Shown piece after piece: positions 50,613 through 58,850 of a DNA stretch of 64,000 nt. This DNA is from QWHO01 sp039809865 (GTDB taxonomy: Bacteria; Vulcanimicrobiota; Xenobia; Xenobiales; QWHO01). Location of the stretch: contig JBDHVW010000002.1 of NCBI GenBank assembly GCA_039809865.1, positions 143,466 to 207,465 on the forward strand, read 5' to 3'. A program made the position numbers and the translations under genes. Numbering within the stretch: the stretch's first letter is position 1; each line of letters starts with the position of its first letter. The notes under the pieces are model-generated. The model did no database searches. It had not been told where the DNA came from and saw nothing but the letters and a program-made list of their open reading frames with translations.

Positions 50613-51004
50613 GGATTCTGCTTGATACGAATGCGTATGTAGCCCTGCGAAAGGGCCACCCGCAAACTGCAAGCGAGGTTCGCGCGGCCTCAGAGCTCGT
50701 TATCTCTGTGGTCGTGGCCGGGGAGCTCCTCTTCGGATTCCAGAATGGGTCGCGAGCCGCTGAGAACCGCGCCCTTTGGCAAGAATTCCTGGAGGCTCCA
50801 GGCGTCCTGGTACGCGACGTAACGCTGACGACCACCGCGCACTTCGCCTCGGTATCGACCAACCTCCGGCGCCAGGGAACGCCCATTCCGACGAATGATA
50901 TTTGGATCGCGGCTCAGTGCTTCGAATTCAGTGCCCGACTCCTTAGTTTCGATGATCACTTTTCTCAGGTGGCCAACCTCCAGTGGACGCATCTAAAGAG
51001 CTGA
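50609..51004 (+). CDS. VapC-like PIN-domain toxin
   Basis: A 131-residue PIN ribonuclease, GTG start in a GTGA overlap. Acidic residues are in place: RILLDTNAYVAL, VVAGELLFGF, TNDIWIAAQC and SFDDHF. VapC toxins cleave tRNA or rRNA and are neutralised by the antitoxin encoded upstream. The lower G+C content around this pair compared with its neighbours suggests acquisition. Confidence 0.88.
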   Translation: MRILLDTNAYVALRKGHPQTASEVRAASELVISVVVAGELLFGFQNGSRAAENRALWQEFLEAPGVLVRDVTLTTTAHFASVSTNLRRQGTPIPTNDIWIAAQCFEFSARLLSFDDHFSQVANLQWTHLKS

Positions 51005-51005
51005 C

Positions 51006-52919
51006 TCAGCGGGAGACGCTCTCAATCAAATCGCCGTGGGGGAAACGCCGGATCGCCTCCCGGGCGTATTTCTCGTCGCGGGTGAGATCGGCCAGCACCA
51101 GCAGCGCGTCGTCGCCGTAGCGGCTGTGCGGGAATTCCTCGAGGAGCTGGCGGGTGGCCCCGATGGCCTGGTCCTCATACCACTGATCGACATCGCTCGA
51201 GGCGTGAGGAAACCCGGGCAGAGGATGCATGGCCTCCGACTCGGGTAGCGGGAAGCTATTGGTCTGGAAGTAGAGCAAGGCCACGCGCATGTAGAGAGCG
51301 CGCTCCTTCGTGTCGGGATCCGGGGGGTGCGCGAGAACCTTCTGCACCAACTCGAGCGCCACGGCATTCTGGTTGGCTAATTGGTAATTCCGGCGCAGCA
51401 TCTCGCGATCACCCCGCGCGACCTGCCGGCCGGGGGCATCGATCCAGTCAGGACCCCAGGCGAAGAGCGTGGTACGTTCGCCCCGGAACAGCTCCAGATA
51501 GCCGATGTGCCAGCCATCCTGAGCGGCCCAGTGCCGGGCCAGGTCCCAGGGATCGCGCACGCGGCTTAGCTCTTGCCAGCTTTCACGCTGGGACGCTACC
51601 GCCCGGTCGACGTTGTAAAACCGCGTGCCCAGCGCCTGGTTGGCGAGCCGGTTCAGCTCCAGACCGCGGCTGCGCTCGAAGGCCTCGGCGTAGCGATGCT
51701 CGCGCGCAAGACGCACGGCGCTCGCGTAGCGCACCAGGGGCGCCAGGGCATGCCGGGGGTTGAAGCGCTCCAGCTCTTGCCGGGTCGTGCCCGTGTCGAG
51801 CAGCACCAGGAAGCGCTGCGCCGAAGCCCAGCCTTCGTCCTGGTCGCCCGACACGCTGAAGAGCTCGTCGGCCATCACCTCGAGCGCTTCCAGACGCCGC
51901 CCGCTCCACTCCAGGTTGCGCACCTGCCAGTAGCGCGCATCGTCCACGCCCGGATGGTCGGGGTAGCGACGGGCCCAGGCGTCCCAGTCCTCGGCGCGGT
52001 GCACGACTTTGGCCAGCGACTCGTTGCCGAAATAGGTTCCCCCGCGCAGGAGGGCGTACTCGCGGCAGGCGCGCGTGTAGCGCGTGTCCGGATAGCGCGT
52101 GGCCACGCGCAGCAGCATCAGAGGGTCGAGCTCCATTCCGTTCAGAAAGCTCAGGTTGCCGTCGAGCTGGGCGCGCATCCAGCAGTCCTGGGCGGGCGTC
52201 AGGGCCCAGCGGTCCGCCAGCTCGCAGAAAAGCATCAGCTGGATGCGGGCGGGCATCATCTGATGCTGATTTCCCAGCTCAAGAGCGCGCTCGCGCGCCA
52301 CCAGCTCGACCTGCTCGGTCAGGCTGGGCTTGAACTGCCACCAGAGAACGGTCGCGGGTTTGCGCTCCACGCCCAGCTCGTCGGCCAGCGCGCACACCGC
52401 CCGGGCGGCGGGCGCGGGCAGGCCGGGGGGCAGCTCCGTGCTGTCTTCCTGAAAGCAGAGCTCTAGAATGGCCATTTGCCGGTCGGCGCTGGTTCCGGGC
52501 CGGCGCGCATGCTCCACCATTTGCAGGATGACCTCCGCGGGCTCGCGCTCGGCGCACAAGCGCAAGAACTGCCGGTCGGTCCCGTACCAGCCCGGGCCGT
52601 CGAGATTCCGCAGAGCCATTTCGACCGCGGCCCGGCGCAGCGCGGGCTCGTCCAGTCCGGCCGTGCGGTAGCGCTGGACGTCGACATAGCCTTCGTTACG
52701 CTCGAGGTCGTTCAGCAGCAGGATGTAATCGAGCGCCTGGCCTCCCCGCGACGGCGGGGCTTCTTGCTCGCGAGGAAGCCATCCGCGCAGGGTTGCCAGC
52801 GTCCATGGCAGGGCCAGCAGCGGCAGCAGCAGCAAGAGCAACCAGCGGCGCTGGAGGCGTTTCGGGGGAGGGGCAGCGGCGCTGCCGAGGGGAGCGGCCA
52901 CAGTCTGAAGATTCTTCAA
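51006..52919 (-). CDS. Membrane-anchored helical-repeat protein
   Basis: A 637-residue protein with one N-terminal anchor (WLLLLLLPLLALPWTLATL) and a long TPR-like helical body; segments such as YMRVALLYFQTNSFPL and ATRQLLEEFPHSRYGDDAL look like YbgF/BamD-type TPRs. TTG 52919 is the longest start; GTG seven codons in is possible. Last gene of the leftward envelope operon. Function unknown, probably periplasmic scaffolding. Confidence 0.65.
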   Translation of the reverse strand: MKNLQTVAAPLGSAAAPPPKRLQRRWLLLLLLPLLALPWTLATLRGWLPREQEAPPSRGGQALDYILLLNDLERNEGYVDVQRYRTAGLDEPALRRAAVEMALRNLDGPGWYGTDRQFLRLCAEREPAEVILQMVEHARRPGTSADRQMAILELCFQEDSTELPPGLPAPAARAVCALADELGVERKPATVLWWQFKPSLTEQVELVARERALELGNQHQMMPARIQLMLFCELADRWALTPAQDCWMRAQLDGNLSFLNGMELDPLMLLRVATRYPDTRYTRACREYALLRGGTYFGNESLAKVVHRAEDWDAWARRYPDHPGVDDARYWQVRNLEWSGRRLEALEVMADELFSVSGDQDEGWASAQRFLVLLDTGTTRQELERFNPRHALAPLVRYASAVRLAREHRYAEAFERSRGLELNRLANQALGTRFYNVDRAVASQRESWQELSRVRDPWDLARHWAAQDGWHIGYLELFRGERTTLFAWGPDWIDAPGRQVARGDREMLRRNYQLANQNAVALELVQKVLAHPPDPDTKERALYMRVALLYFQTNSFPLPESEAMHPLPGFPHASSDVDQWYEDQAIGATRQLLEEFPHSRYGDDALLVLADLTRDEKYAREAIRRFPHGDLIESVSR

Positions 52920-52925
52920 CCCGGC

Positions 52926-53600
52926 TCAGAACCCTACCGAGAAGCTCACCCCCGGATGCTTCATTCGGGCCAGCAGCACCGAGATCGAGCAGGTGTCCCA
53001 ACTATAGCTAACCAGCGGGTGGAAGTTGCGGCCGTCGTAGATCAAGAGGCCGCCCCAGTGGTCGTCGAAGCTGAAGCTGGCTCCCGCCGGGAACAGGATC
53101 TTGTCCTCGAACTCGCTGTACGACGCGCCCACGTAGAGCCCGAAACCGTCGGTGACCTCCTTGCTCACGGTCAGGTAGTAGCTCTGACCGTAGGGCGTGC
53201 CGATGCGGTCGCTGCTGGTGCCGATGATCACGGCCGGGTGGTCGTCCCCCTCGCGCACCAGGCGCCAGTTGAAGAGCGGCCCGACCTGTTTGACCAGCGG
53301 GTTGTACTCGACCCCCACCTGCATGTCGTCGGTCACCCGGTACATGAGCGTGTTGCGCCAGCGGGCGCGCTCGATCTCGCCGGAGATGACCCGCACGGAG
53401 TAGGTCAGGCGGGCTGCGGAAATGGTTGAATCGCCCCGAACCGGGGCGCCCTCACCGGGTCAACCGGGTCAAGAAGGGACCAGGCTGCCGTCGTCTTCCG
53501 GCTCCTCCTCGGCCGGGAGCGGCACGCTCTGGCCCTCGGGGGTCTGGGGGAAAGCCGGCGCCAGCAGCACCAACCACAGGAGCAGCATCAGGTATCTCAC
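52926..53600 (-). pseudogene. Exported beta-barrel-like protein interrupted by two in-frame TGA codons
   Basis: The GTG at 53600 overlaps the upstream thioredoxin gene stop (GTGA) and starts a signal peptide (MRYLMLLLWLVLLAPAF) plus an acidic stretch ending at TGA (53469). In the same frame, after TGA-CCC-GGT-TGA-CCC-GGT, the frame resumes and encodes ~180 residues of alternating strands (GYxVGVEYNP-like, FNWRLVREGDDHP, GQSYYLTVSKEV) ending VSFSVGF, an outer-membrane barrel type end in Phe. It is either a disrupted gene or two units: 53600-53469 (43 residues) and 53396-52926 (156 residues from GTG). A 7-bp hairpin lies at 53432-53448. Confidence 0.6.
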
Positions 53601-54226
53601 TGGAGAGCCTCCCGCAGGGCCGCGCGGAAATCATCGCCTACGACGCCGGACTGGCGGAAAATGATCTGGCCTTTCCGGTCCACCAGCAACGTCACCGGAA
53701 TGCCTTTGATGGGGCCGACCTGCTTCGTCAGGGCTTTCAGGAACGGCTTGACCTCGGAAGCGAGCACGGACGGGTAATTCAGCCTGGGCAAGAACGCCTC
53801 GTGCCTGGCCGCGTCCTGGTCGTAAGAGAACCCCACCACCTGCAGGTCGGCCGGGTGCTGCTTTTGCAGCTCGACGAACTCGGGCATCTCGGCCACGCAA
53901 GGCCCGCACCAGGTGGCCCAGAAGTCCAGGATGAGGACCTTGCCGCGATATTGGTCCAGCAGCTCGAGCTCGGGCAGCGGCCCAAGCTCGTGCCGTCCTT
54001 CGCGCGAGGCCACGAGATCGGCCTTTTCGGCGCTCTTCGCCGGATCGGCCTGGAACTTCTCGTGGCACTCCTGGCTGCAGAAGTAGTAAGTCTTGCCGTT
54101 GTAAGTCTCCTGGGTCGCGGGCTGCTCGGGCCCGGCGCCCTCAGTCACGCTGCAGATCGCGCAGCGCTGGAGCTCCTGAGCCCACGCCGGGCCAATCAGG
54201 AGCAAGAGCAAAACCAGAATGAACAA
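53597..54226 (-). CDS. TRASH/YHS-like metal-binding domain fused to TlpA-like thioredoxin, exported
   Basis: A ~209-residue exported protein. TTG 54226 has GGAGGA six bases upstream and begins a signal peptide (FILVLLLLLIGPAWA). Residues ~20-55 are a TRASH/YHS-like module, CAIC...YNGKTYYFCSQECHEKF. Residues ~75-205 are a TlpA/ResA-type thioredoxin with FWATWCGPC and KGIPVTLLVD (cis-Pro). It would reduce disulfides or deliver metal in the periplasm. The Cys-rich peptide gene precedes it. Confidence 0.85.
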   Translation of the reverse strand: MFILVLLLLLIGPAWAQELQRCAICSVTEGAGPEQPATQETYNGKTYYFCSQECHEKFQADPAKSAEKADLVASREGRHELGPLPELELLDQYRGKVLILDFWATWCGPCVAEMPEFVELQKQHPADLQVVGFSYDQDAARHEAFLPRLNYPSVLASEVKPFLKALTKQVGPIKGIPVTLLVDRKGQIIFRQSGVVGDDFRAALREALQ

Positions 54227-54252
54227 AGATTCCTCCGCTTCGACGCTTGAAT

Positions 54253-54534
54253 TCAGTTCAAGACGGAGGACGCGGGAGGCCCTCGTTGCGGAGCGCGTCT
54301 CGCCACGAGCGGCGTCACCGGTGCCCGCGCCTCCTCGGAGGGAAGGGCGGATGCGACCATCGCCGGACGCGGGAGCGCGACCGGGGCCGGCCTGGGCACC
54401 GCGGCCAGCTCGATCAGCTGGTAGGTGACGTTGTGGTCGGAGCAGCCGTCCTCGCAGCAGCAGCAGAGCCCGCTTGCGCAGCACAGATCGAAGGCTTGCG
54501 CCAGATAGGCCACGAGCAGGACGAGGATTGCCAT
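54253..54534 (-). CDS. Small exported Cys-cluster protein
   Basis: A 93-residue protein with signal peptide MAILVLLVAYLAQAF followed by DLCCASGLCCCCEDGCSDH, eight cysteines in 19 residues, then a Pro/Ala-rich tail. The cluster suggests metal or Fe-S binding or disulfide knotting. ATG 54534 is preferred to GTG 54543. It heads the leftward operon with the TRASH-thioredoxin gene 26 bases downstream. Confidence 0.6.
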   Translation of the reverse strand: MAILVLLVAYLAQAFDLCCASGLCCCCEDGCSDHNVTYQLIELAAVPRPAPVALPRPAMVASALPSEEARAPVTPLVARRAPQRGPPASSVLN

Positions 54535-54615
54535 GCGACGCACCGCCCGAAATACAAGAACGCGGCGCGCAGCTCCTTCAGGAAAATTTCAGCGCGCTGG
54601 CGAAAACTCAGCACC

Positions 54616-56511
54616 GTGATTATCGTACTCCGCCCCGACGCGCAAGAAGCGCAGATCGAGTTCATCCAGACCAAGCTCGAAGGCCGCGGCCTTCAGACCC
54701 GCGTGATCGGAGGGGCGGAGCGCAGCGTCATCGCGGTCATCGGCACCGGGCTGCCAGACCCGCGCGAGGTCAGCTTCTTCCCCGGAGTGAGCGAGGTCAT
54801 CCGCGTCTCCAAGCCCTACAAGCTGGCCAGCCGCGAGGCCGTCAGCACGACCTCCACGGTGCAGGTCGGCAACGTCACCATTGGAGGCAACCAGCTGGTC
54901 GTGATCGCGGGCCCCTGCAGCGTGGAGAGCCGCGACGGGCTGTTGTTGGCAGCCCAGAAGGTCTACGAATCGGGCGCCTCGATGCTGCGCGCCGGCGCTT
55001 TCAAGCCGCGCACCAGCCCTTACGCCTTCCAGGGGATGGGGGAGGAGGGCCTCAAGATCCTGGCCGAGGCGCGCGAGCAGTTCGGATTGCCCATCGTGAC
55101 CGAGGTCATGAGCATCGCCCAGGTCGAGCTGGTGGGCAAATACGCCGACGTGCTGCAGATCGGCGCTCGCAACATGCAGAACTTCGACCTGCTCAAAGCG
55201 GTGGGGCAGGCGGGTCGCCCGGTGCTGCTCAAGCGCGGCCTCTCCGCCACCATCGAGGAGCTGTTGATGGCGGCCGAGTACATCTTGAGCGGCGACCGCC
55301 AGGCCAGGGTAATCCTGTGCGAGCGCGGCATCCGCACGTTCGAGTCCAGCACGCGCAACACGCTGGACCTGTCGGCGATTCCCGTCATTCGCAGCCTGAG
55401 CCACCTGCCCGTGGTGGCCGATCCGAGCCACGGCACGGGACACCGCGGCTACGTGCCCGCCATGGCCCTGGCGGCCGCCGCCGCGGGCGCCGACGGCCTG
55501 ATGATCGAGATGCACCCCAATCCGCCCGAGGCCATCTCGGATGGCGCCCAGAGCCTCTACCCCGAGCAACTCAACCGTTTGATGCGGGACCTGGCCGTCA
55601 TCGCGCCCGTGGTGGGCAAGCAGGTGGAGGGCCGGGCGCGCCGCCTGACCGCGCTCAACGGCAGGCCCAACGTGCGAGGCACGGGCCTCAAGGTGGCGCT
55701 GCAGGGCGAGACGGGCAGCTTCTCCGAGAAGGCGGCGCGCCAGTTCTTCGGACCCAACCTGGAGCTGCGCAGTTTCGAGGCGTTTCCCGAGGTCTTCCAG
55801 GCGCTCACCAGCGGCGAGGTGGAGCACGCCGTGGTGCCGGTGGAGAACTCGCTCACGGGCAGCATCCACGTGAATTACGACCAGCTTCTCGAGCATCCCG
55901 AGCTGGTCATCGTGGGCGAGCTCAAGGTGCGCGTGGTGCACAATTTGCTGGCCAATCCGGGCGTGGAGCTCTCCGATGTCAAGCGCGTCTACTCACATCC
56001 GCAGGCAGCCGCGCAGTGCGACGCCTTCCTGCGCTCGCATCCCGAGTGGCAGGTGGTCAGCATGTACGACACCGCGGGCTCGGCGAGGGCCGTCAAGGAA
56101 GGCGGCTTCCTGGACGCGGCCGCCATCGCGTCGCTGGAGGCCGGCGAGAACCTCGGCCTGAGCGTGCTGGCTTCCAGCATCGAGACGCATCCCCAGAACT
56201 TCACGCGCTTTCTGGTGCTCACGCGCAACGGGCAGGCGGTGCCCGACCACGACAAGATCTCGCTGGTGCTCGAGACCGAGCACACGCCGGGAGCGCTGCA
56301 CCGCGCGCTGGGCATCTTCGCCGACACGGGCATCAACCTGGTCAAGCTCGAGTCGCGTCCGATCCCCGGCACGCCCTGGACCTACCGCTTCTATCTGGAT
56401 CTGGAGGTGCCAGCCGAACGCGAGCGCCTGGAGCAAGCTCTGGTCACGCTGGTCGAAAAGATGCCGTTCTGCCGCATCCTGGGCCGCTATCGCTCAGCGG
56501 AAACCGCGTAG
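54616..56511 (+). CDS. Fused DAHP synthase (class I-beta) and prephenate dehydratase with ACT domain
   Basis: A 631-residue enzyme from GTG 54616 (VIIVLRPDAQEAQIEF, the usual start of I-beta DAHP synthases with a ferredoxin-like regulatory domain). Residues ~1-345 are DAHP synthase: AGPCSVES, KPRTSPYAFQG, NMQNFDLL, VLLKRGLSATIEE and DPSHGTGHRG. Residues ~355-545 are prephenate dehydratase: VENSLTGSI, YSHPQAAAQC, NFTRFLVL. Residues ~550-625 are an ACT domain (VKLESRP), where phenylalanine binds. Thus the first shikimate step and the committed step to phenylalanine sit in one chain. No chorismate mutase domain is visible. Confidence 0.9.
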   Translation: MIIVLRPDAQEAQIEFIQTKLEGRGLQTRVIGGAERSVIAVIGTGLPDPREVSFFPGVSEVIRVSKPYKLASREAVSTTSTVQVGNVTIGGNQLVVIAGPCSVESRDGLLLAAQKVYESGASMLRAGAFKPRTSPYAFQGMGEEGLKILAEAREQFGLPIVTEVMSIAQVELVGKYADVLQIGARNMQNFDLLKAVGQAGRPVLLKRGLSATIEELLMAAEYILSGDRQARVILCERGIRTFESSTRNTLDLSAIPVIRSLSHLPVVADPSHGTGHRGYVPAMALAAAAAGADGLMIEMHPNPPEAISDGAQSLYPEQLNRLMRDLAVIAPVVGKQVEGRARRLTALNGRPNVRGTGLKVALQGETGSFSEKAARQFFGPNLELRSFEAFPEVFQALTSGEVEHAVVPVENSLTGSIHVNYDQLLEHPELVIVGELKVRVVHNLLANPGVELSDVKRVYSHPQAAAQCDAFLRSHPEWQVVSMYDTAGSARAVKEGGFLDAAAIASLEAGENLGLSVLASSIETHPQNFTRFLVLTRNGQAVPDHDKISLVLETEHTPGALHRALGIFADTGINLVKLESRPIPGTPWTYRFYLDLEVPAERERLEQALVTLVEKMPFCRILGRYRSAETA

Positions 56512-56736
56512 CATCCGCTGCAGGAAGCTCGAAAAGTAGCGGAATTCCCCGAACAGTGCGCCGTAGGCCAGCAGCAACACCTGGTAGAGCGGCAGCACGA
56601 TCACGATCCACAACCCGATGCGTTGCCAGAGGGGCCAGGTCGGGTCGATGCCGAGCCAGCCGAAGAGGAGGCGCTTGAGGAGAAACGCGGTCGTTCCGGT
56701 GAGCGCGAAAACCAGCAGCAGCTTCCAGCGGGGCAT
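56494..56736 (-). CDS. Small membrane protein (DUF6787-like)
   Basis: An 80-residue protein with two membrane helices and the conserved run DPTWPLWQRIGLWIVIVLPL then LAYGALFGEFRYFSSF, as in small bacterial membrane proteins of the DUF6787 kind. Overlaps the aromatic fusion gene's end by 18 bases in convergent orientation, and its ATG abuts the stop of the next upstream gene. Confidence 0.65.
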   Translation of the reverse strand: MPRWKLLLVFALTGTTAFLLKRLLFGWLGIDPTWPLWQRIGLWIVIVLPLYQVLLLAYGALFGEFRYFSSFLQRMLRGFR

Positions 56737-57156
56737 TCAGGTCAGCCGACTGAGCAGCTCGTCCTGGTCGGTGAACTGAGCCGGGAGCATGATCGGGTCG
56801 GCGTTGCGCCGCCGGATCTCGAGCATCTTACCGGTGTGGTGGACGTAGTCGATCTCCCCGCGCTCGATGCGCTGCACCTGGCCCTTGAGGTGAATGGTGA
56901 TCGCCTCGGGCTCGAGCACCAGCCGCAGCGTCTTGTACTGCAGATGGCGCATCAGGTTGGCCAGGTAGATCGACACCAGCACCGGGCCGGAAAGGAGCAT
57001 CACGATCAGCAGCGCCGCTCCACGCGGCCCCACCACGCGCATCCCGCAATTGAAGCACCACAGCGCCAGCGCCGTCAGGCAGCACCCGCCCACCGCCATC
57101 AGCAGCTGCGGCAACCGCTCCACATTCTCGCGACCCCCGTCATACCGAAACTCCAT
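56737..57156 (-). CDS. Membrane protein with PH-like domain
   Basis: A 139-residue protein with two membrane helices (~15-37, 43-65) and a C-terminal beta-rich part (LRLVLEPEAITIHLKGQVQR) resembling bacterial PH-like domains. The stop lies directly before the ATG of the small membrane protein, so the two are probably co-translated. Function unknown. Confidence 0.6.
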   Translation of the reverse strand: MEFRYDGGRENVERLPQLLMAVGGCCLTALALWCFNCGMRVVGPRGAALLIVMLLSGPVLVSIYLANLMRHLQYKTLRLVLEPEAITIHLKGQVQRIERGEIDYVHHTGKMLEIRRRNADPIMLPAQFTDQDELLSRLT

Positions 57157-57209
57157 AGCCCGTAGAATTCGCTGGGAGCGGGACGGAGTCCCTGCGCGGA
57201 GGGTCGACT

Positions 57210-58229
57210 CTACGCGGCAGGCTCCGGCTCCGGCGTCAGCCGGCGCAGGTTCGAGCCGTCTGCGTCACAGGCGAAGATGTCGGTCAGGCCGTCGCCGTCG
57301 CGCGAGGCGTGGAAAACGATGGTGGTGCCATCCGGGGACCAGTGGGGCTGCTGGTCGTCGATGGGCTCGGCCAGCAAAGACGTGGACGACTCGCCGCCCG
57401 ACGAGGCCACGGTGCCGATCTCGAACGTCCAGTTCTTCTTCATCGAGGAGAAACCGAGCTTGGAGCCGTCCGGAGACCATTCGGGCCAGGTGTCCTCGGT
57501 GGGCAGGTCGGTCAGAATCTGGCGGCCCGTCCCGTCGGCGTTGATCACCGCGATCTCGCTGTTCTTCTGGCGCCAGGTATAGGCGATCTTCGAGCCGTCG
57601 GGAGAAAAGGTTGGGTTATAGGCGCCCAGAGGCTCCTCGGTGACGCGGCGCTGGTTGGAGCCATCCTTGTCCATCACGTAGACTTCGTTGCGCAGGCGGT
57701 CGTCATACTCCTGAGTGTCGCGGGTCGAGATGAAGGCGATCTTGGAGCCGTCCGGCGACCAGGTGTGCTGGAACTCGTAGGCCTCGTTGTCGGTGAGCTG
57801 GGTCCTGGTCTTGCCGTCGGGGGTGATCGTCCAGAGCTCGTCGGGACCGCCCCACTGCGAGCCGTCCTTCTTCTCCGACTTGTAGAGGATGGTCGTGCCG
57901 TCCGGGGACCACTTCGGCTCCTGCTGGTCGTGCAGGTCGTCGGTCAACTGGCGCATCCGCGAGCCGTCGGCATTGCAGACGAAGATGTCGTAGTCCAGCC
58001 GGTCCTCGGACTCTTCGTGGATCAGGCCCTGGAACGTGAGCTGCGTGCCGTCCGGCGACCAGCTGGGGTAGAAGTACTCGTGCTTGTTGTCGCTGATGCG
58101 GCGCTGGTCGGTGCCGTCGGGGTTCATGGTCCAGATCTGATATGAGCCGGTGCGGTTCGAGCCGAAGGCGATCTTGGAGCCGTCGGGGGAATACACGGGC
58201 ATATAGCTGCTTTTGCGTACGTCGTTCAT
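57210..58229 (-). CDS. PD40/TolB-like beta-propeller protein without signal peptide
   Basis: A 339-residue protein containing seven (Y/W/F)SPDG(S/T) repeats at roughly 45-residue spacing, each followed by K(I/L)(A/G)F-type strands; these form a TolB-like six- or seven-bladed propeller. Unlike TolB it lacks a signal peptide and the N-terminal domain, so it is cytoplasmic or exported by another route. No catalytic domain is fused. Confidence 0.85.
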   Translation of the reverse strand: MNDVRKSSYMPVYSPDGSKIAFGSNRTGSYQIWTMNPDGTDQRRISDNKHEYFYPSWSPDGTQLTFQGLIHEESEDRLDYDIFVCNADGSRMRQLTDDLHDQQEPKWSPDGTTILYKSEKKDGSQWGGPDELWTITPDGKTRTQLTDNEAYEFQHTWSPDGSKIAFISTRDTQEYDDRLRNEVYVMDKDGSNQRRVTEEPLGAYNPTFSPDGSKIAYTWRQKNSEIAVINADGTGRQILTDLPTEDTWPEWSPDGSKLGFSSMKKNWTFEIGTVASSGGESSTSLLAEPIDDQQPHWSPDGTTIVFHASRDGDGLTDIFACDADGSNLRRLTPEPEPAA

Positions 58230-58268
58230 AACGGGGACGATTGTAAGCAGCCCGGAGCACCGCGCTTG

Positions 58269-58850
58269 TTACCGGATCGTTACCTCCTGGACACCCCGGA
58301 ACGTCCCCGCGGAAAGCTCGATGCGCACGCGCTCGGACGAGAGCCGGGTGAAGCGCAGCTCGCTCACGCGCAGGTCGGGGTTAAGCTGGGTGAGCTCGGT
58401 GGCGCCCTGCCCGCTGCGGCGCTGGCGGTAGAAGCGCCCGTCCTCCACCCAGTACAGGGTCAGGTCGTCCACTGGATAGGTCAGCAAGACGGCACCGGCA
58501 GCGGCCACGCGCAGGACGCGCTCGCTCGCTGCCAGGTAGGGCAGGTCGGCGCCGCTCGCCAGATCGCGCACACTCAGCGGCCCCACGGGCACCCGTGAGA
58601 GCGTTACCTCGCCCTCGGCCGGACGCCGCGTCTCCCGCACGAACGAGCGCTCCAGCTCGGCCCGGTTGGGAAAGAGCTTGCGATGGGAGCTCTCGGCCAT
58701 CTCCAGGGCCAGCTCGTTGAGCCACTGCTGCACGGTGAGCCGGCCTTCCAGGAGCTCGTGGCGACGCGTGGTGTCGCGGGTGATGAGAAAATAGACCAGG
58801 GCCACCCCGGCTACCAGCGCGAACGCCAGCAGGCTCAGGTTGCGCTTCAT
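58269..58850 (-). CDS. Single-helix anchored hypothetical protein, pseudopilin-like fold
   Basis: A 193-residue protein with an N-terminal anchor (LSLLAFALVAGVALVYFLI), an amphipathic helix and a beta-rich C terminus (VDDLTLYWVEDGRFYRQR, RVRIELSAGTFRGVQEVTI), the topology of GspJ-like pseudopilins, but with no Gly/Glu prepilin cleavage site. ATG overlaps the stop of the upstream asparagine synthetase gene (ATGA). Confidence 0.6.
   Translation of the reverse strand: MKRNLSLLAFALVAGVALVYFLITRDTTRRHELLEGRLTVQQWLNELALEMAESSHRKLFPNRAELERSFVRETRRPAEGEVTLSRVPVGPLSVRDLASGADLPYLAASERVLRVAAAGAVLLTYPVDDLTLYWVEDGRFYRQRRSGQGATELTQLNPDLRVSELRFTRLSSERVRIELSAGTFRGVQEVTIR

Noticed and set aside
53469..53477. 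UGA as selenocysteine codon with the downstream hairpin as SECIS
   Set aside because: The TGAs sit in a duplicated 9-base unit in a linker, with no redox site, and no sel genes are in the window.
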